Assembly: GCF_000264905.1 (NCBI RefSeq)
Contig: NW_006763144.1
Location: forward strand, 62,001 to 126,000
Direction of reading: 5' to 3'
From: Stereum hirsutum FP-91666 SS1
Lineage: Eukaryota > Basidiomycota > Agaricomycetes > Russulales > Stereaceae
Length of the DNA stretch: 64,000 bases
Of the stretch, positions 60,274-64,000 are shown piece by piece. The notes under the pieces are model-generated. The model did not search any database, was not told the DNA's origin, and worked only from the letters and a program-made list of their open reading frames with translations. The first letter of the stretch is position 1, and the number at the start of each line of letters is the position of its first letter. Both the position numbers and the translations under genes were made by a program.

Positions 60274-60714
60274 CAGGGCCCGGGACACTCCTATGAGGGT
60301 TTCCCGAAGGGCGACCCCGAAAACAGGTAAAAATACGCAATTTCGGCCTGGCGAGGGCTTAAAATACGCAAATTCCGGGAAGGGTAGGGCGCCTATTGGC
60401 GGGTGTTGTGTGGCGATGCAAGCTCGATCTTACCCTTATAGCCCCACATAACCTCAACTTATCCTAACCTAGCCTAATCAGAACCAACTTCTGTCACATC
60501 TATGGTACTGCTAGTGTAGGTTAGGGGAAGTTGAGGTTAGGTTAGGTCAAAGTTGAGGTTATGTGGGGGTCCACACCAATAATACGCAATTTTTCGGGAG
60601 ACCTCAGTGCTCCTGAGCTTTAAATACGCAATTTTTCGGGAGGGCTTCGCCCTCAGATTGCGTAAAAATACGCAACTTAACCGGGAAACCCTCATAGGAG
60701 TGTCCCGGGCCCTG
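60274..60714. mobile_element. 441-bp non-autonomous transposon with perfect 33-bp terminal inverted repeats
   Basis: The two 33-base ends (60274-60306 and 60682-60714; outermost bases CAGGGCCCGGG) are exact reverse complements. Directly outside, CCTTGC occurs on both sides (60268-60273 and 60715-60720), which looks like a 6-bp target-site duplication. Inside, AATACGCAA occurs five times in one orientation (60332, 60363, 60581, 60623, 60667), and a 19-bp inner inverted repeat begins at 60442 and 60550. There is no transposase, so it must be moved by another element. Perfect ends and an exact duplication point to recent movement. Confidence 0.88.
60442..60568. repeat. Inner 19-bp inverted repeat of the MITE-like element
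   Basis: CCCCACATAACCTCAACTT (60442-60460) pairs exactly with 60550-60568. Near-copies of TAGGTTAG lie between them, so the middle can fold into a longer hairpin. Confidence 0.8.
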
Positions 60715-61730
60715 CCTTGCCACTTGCTCAACGCGAACGAGGTGCGTTTTGTTTTATTTTCATATCATTGACTTTCATTCCCGCATAACGAATCAATCAA
60801 TTATCTATATATTCGACTTTGTAAGTCCCGTCGAAAAATCACTAGCAAGCTGAGCTACTGAGTTCCGTTATGCGCTTTGTGCGGCAGTTGGCCCTCTTCC
60901 TCGGCAATCGCACATCTATATGTCTGACCCTATGTGCAGATCAAATGGGTACTTACCCCGAGTGAGATGGCATAGGAGGCGGCTGGACCTCTCTGGATCT
61001 AGTACGCAGGCACAAGGGTCTTGACAAGGGTCATTACGAGTGTGTGAAGGAAGGACATAGCTGCCTTATTGGAGCTGAAGATGCACCATACGTGACGAAG
61101 AAAAGACACGCTGCGCTACGAACTTACGCGGACCAATTATCATCCGAGGCGTTTGTCGTAAACTTGAACGTACGAAGTTCGTTGTTCCACCATGCGCCAA
61201 GTCTTCCTGTTCAGTCAGAGAAAGCTCTCACCGTTCGTTCCAGTTTCTCGGAGTAATCGGAGGAGAGGCGCTGCGAATTAACTCATGACCTGTGTCCCTT
61301 GCGATGTAATTTTACATTGAGTCGTTACACTATCCCGGCGTCTCATCTGATCGACGATGTGAGACTCAGGCCTTCGAGAGCTTCCGATGTCTAGCTCTCT
61401 CTTTAATTTGACCTATTGTGTACTTGAACAGGCGATACACACCGAGATCGCGACTCGGTGTCTCAGCAGCTCACTGAGTGCTGCATCACAAAGAGCACCT
61501 TTAGGGGAAGACGTTCGAGTTATTCTCGAACCTTGTGCTATCAAGCCTAGTTACTCCATCATGAATCCACCTGATCGTGAATCACTTTCTATTTCGGAGC
61601 GTATCAACTGCTTCGGAGTGCGGCCGTGCAGCTCCTTCTCGTTTAGTATTTTGAGCCAGAAGCGAAGCGAACTTCTCTTTCCGTCCCACCATTGGCATCT
61701 CCCATCATCATCAAGTCCTGCTCACTGAAG

Positions 61731-63970
61731 ATGGCGACCTCAGGCGAATCGCTTCCAGTTCGTGGAGACAAAGAGAGTCATACCCCGGACCTCAAAGAGG
61801 TTGACTCACATTCAACATCTCTTGATCTGCGGCATGTTGAGCGTGCAGCTACTTGGAAGATAGATTTCGTTGTGGTCCCTATCGTAGGGTTGTTCTGTCA
61901 GTAATCTCTTCAGTTGTACCGGCTCTCTTGCGACGCTGACATACACGTCCAGATCTCTTGTCGTTCTTGGTACGTCATTACTCGTGCATGCGGCTGATGT
62001 TAGCTCACTATTCTATTTTATAGGATCGCGCGTAAGTTTTTGGCGTCAGACCTGCGAGGCAGACTATACACAGAACTAACATTTTCCTCTGTAGAAATGT
62101 AGGAAATGCGCGCGTTGCTGGACTACAAACGGATCTCAAGATGACTGACCATCAGTACTCAACGGCCTTGACTGTTACATAGTAAATCAAGTCACCTTCA
62201 CCTCTCTGCCAACATTCCACATGACTCTTAGCTGACCTCATTATTTTTAGCGTACCCTACATCGTCATGGAGCTCCCTATGAATCTACTTATGAAACGTC
62301 TTGGGGCGAATATCACTCTTCCGCTAATGGTCACTCTGTGGGGCATGGTCACAGCCTGTCAAGGTGCGTGTGTACATCTATCTATCTATTTTATAGACAT
62401 ACTGACTCTCGAACAGGAGCTGTGAAGACTTACGGTGGTCTCTTGGCCTGCCGATTTTTCCTGGGAGCCTTGGAAGGTATTTGGATCAAATCAGGATTCC
62501 TTCTCTGATCTTACTGGGATTGGAATGCAGGCGGTCTTTTCCCTGGTATTGTACTGTATCTTTCGACATTCTACAAGAGGCATGCCATGCAACTACGGTT
62601 TTCATGCATGTATTCCATGACGTCTCTCGCTGGTGCTTTTTCTGGCCTGCTTGCGGCTGCTATAGAGAACATGGACGGGCTGCGTGGTCTTCGAGGATGG
62701 GCTTGGATTTTCGTTCTGGTGGGCGTCTCTTTACAATTCTTGGTCATATTTTGCGACATTTGTGGAACTTTTTAACTGACTAAACTCATATTCATAGGAG
62801 GGCCTTTTTACTGCCTGCGTTGGTGTCGTCGGATTCTTCATAATGCCAGCAACTCCCGCCGACATGCCTTTCCTCAGTGAGGTCGAGAAGAGTACGTATA
62901 TCGAGAGTTTGGCAGCAGATTGGAGTGGCGATGCGTACGAGGAGGAATTCAGTTGGTCAGAAGTGTGGAGCGTCTTCGTCGATGCGCCGCAGATATTGCT
63001 AGGTTGTCTTCCTCTTTTCTTCAACGGTGTAACGGTGAGTACACATTTCTGGGGAAAATCTTACCATGCAATTTCTGATGTTGTGTCAGCTCTTTGGTCT
63101 CGCAAACTTGTGAGAACCAACTTATAACAGATCTTGACCACGGCTCCGTACTGAAGTTATTCTCTCTAGTACTCCGACGATCGTCAGTGCGCTCGGATTC
63201 TCTACGACTCGCACCCAACTTTTGACTGTTCGTATCTGCGAACCATTTGTATCACCTTGATGATACTCAGGATCATCTTCGCAGGTGCCGCCTTATGCAT
63301 GCGCTTTCGTCACCATGGTCATATGCTCCTACTTTTCAGACAAGTACAAGACACGCGGCCTCATGGCCGTCTTCGTTAGTCTCGTTGGTACCGTCGGCTT
63401 TGCGATATTCCTGGGTAAGCAGCAGCTCTACCTACGTACTCCGGTAATGAATTGTTCACTGACCGCGCCGCCTACGTGCAGGTACACCGAACAAACATGC
63501 GAACTACGGTGCCCTGTTCCTGCAGATAGTGGGAATATACTCGGCAGCGCCGTGTCTCAGCACTTGGCTCACGAACAACGCCCAACCTCATTACAGAAGG
63601 GCGACGGCTGTAGCCCTAGCATTCATGAGCACGAACGTCGGAGGTGAACATATTTCTAGGTTCAGCAATGTATACTCTGCAATGACATTACTGATGCTCG
63701 ACTTGAATAGGCATTCTCTCTACATGGATCTTTATCGACCCGCCTCGATTCCACATTGCCACCTCCATCAATCTCGCCTTTGCGCTGGGCATGGCCGTTG
63801 TGTCCGCTTCCCTCGTCTTATACCTGACGAGGAAGAATCATATGAAGCGCGCAATGGTCACGACGCTCATGAACGAGAAAGGTTTAGGTAGAGGGGAAGG
63901 AGAGTGGGATAGTGACCAGGAGAGGCGCCGTCTTGGGGATCGTCATCCGAGGTTTGAGTACACGTTGTGA
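61731..63970 (+). CDS. MFS transporter, anion:cation symporter (allantoate permease / Dal5-Tna1-like)
   Basis: A multi-exon gene from the ATG at 61731 (MATSGESLPVRGDKE) to TGA at 63968-63970. The frame rebuilds, over four small exons, as ATWKIDFVVVPIVGLFYLLSFLDRANVGNARVAG, the diagnostic first helices of the family. Then come YVPYIVMELPMNLLMKR, ACRFFLGALEGGLFPGIVLYLS, AGAFSGLLAAAI, GLRGWAWIFVLEGLFT, FGLANFTPTIVSALGFS, VPPYACAFVTMVICSYFSDK and NYGALFLQIVGIYSAAPCLSTWLTNNAQPHYRRA. Fungal members import allantoate, nicotinate, biotin or other carboxylic acids with protons; the substrate here is not known. Length and motifs are normal. The first ATG upstream (61692) lies in a less likely leader. 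Confidence 0.88.
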
Positions 63971-64000
63971 GGATGTTACTCTAGTGTCTTACACTTTCTA

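Larger units (their letters stand above)
59105..61730. other. Gene-poor region with inverted-repeat elements, 2.6 kb
   Basis: No supported protein gene. It contains degenerate TGCATAC/TATATG-rich DNA (about 59260-59560), a 25-bp inverted repeat pair (59915-60030) and a 441-bp terminal-inverted-repeat element (60274-60714). The right part (61000-61730) carries only short frames and should include the promoter of the following MFS gene. Confidence 0.6.

Noticed and set aside
60442..60568. Telomere-like repeats (CCTAACCTAGCC)
   Set aside because: The units are irregular and belong to an inner inverted repeat of the MITE-like element rather than a TTAGGG array.

Overview
The window is nuclear DNA of a filamentous basidiomycete, most likely a mushroom-forming Agaricomycete. 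The genes are broken by many short (about 50-70 nt) GT-AG introns, and several proteins belong to families characteristic of Agaricomycetes: a Plavaka transposase, a DUF6533 seven-helix protein, a DUF6698-like protein, F-box-like proteins that begin LPFDIRE, and an RNA-silencing polymerase. I could place no rRNA, tRNA, CRISPR array or bacterial-style operon. All gene models were spliced by eye. Where exon ends are given, the reading frame was checked across the junction.

Layout. 1-6072 (-): one long gene, cut by the left edge, that joins a QDE-1/Rdp1-type RNA-dependent RNA polymerase to a UPF1-like SF1 helicase. 6266-6954 (+): a small AAA_28-type P-loop NTPase. 7129-9595 (-): an MFS transporter. 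10285-11858 (+): a decayed and then an intact copy of an intronless F-box-like gene; two more intact copies lie at 35964-38346 (-). 12677-13765 (-): a basic coiled-coil protein of unknown function. 13766-16345: gene-poor. 16346-17397 (-): a Ser/Ala-rich single-pass surface protein. 17938-23438 (-): a P5B-type ATPase (Ypk9/ATP13A2 family). 24194-25088 (+): MIA40. 26923-34254: a metabolic stretch with an NAD(P)-dependent reductase, an iron-type alcohol dehydrogenase/maleylacetate reductase, a secreted quercetinase-like bicupin and a mitochondrial carrier. 34890-35721 (+): a small secreted protein. 39218-41197 (-): a monocarboxylate-porter-like MFS protein. 42811-45690 (-): mitochondrial D-lactate dehydrogenase. 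46447-48270 (-): a DUF6533 protein. 50366-55061 (-): an apparently intact Plavaka transposase, head-to-head with a DUF6698-like gene (56011-59104, +). 59105-61730: gene-poor DNA with two inverted-repeat elements, one a 441-bp element with perfect 33-bp termini and a 6-bp flanking duplication. 61731-63970 (+): an allantoate-permease-type MFS transporter.

How the parts relate. Most genes look like ordinary housekeeping or transport genes without shared pathways. Two themes stand out. The first is genome defence against mobile DNA: an RdRP-helicase fusion lies on the same contig as a seemingly intact transposon and non-autonomous elements. The second is possible use of aromatic or plant compounds (quercetinase-like cupin, maleylacetate-reductase-like enzyme and dihydroflavonol-reductase-like enzyme within 5 kb); this is only suggestive. 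Intergenic stretches over 300 bases are listed with what they hold.
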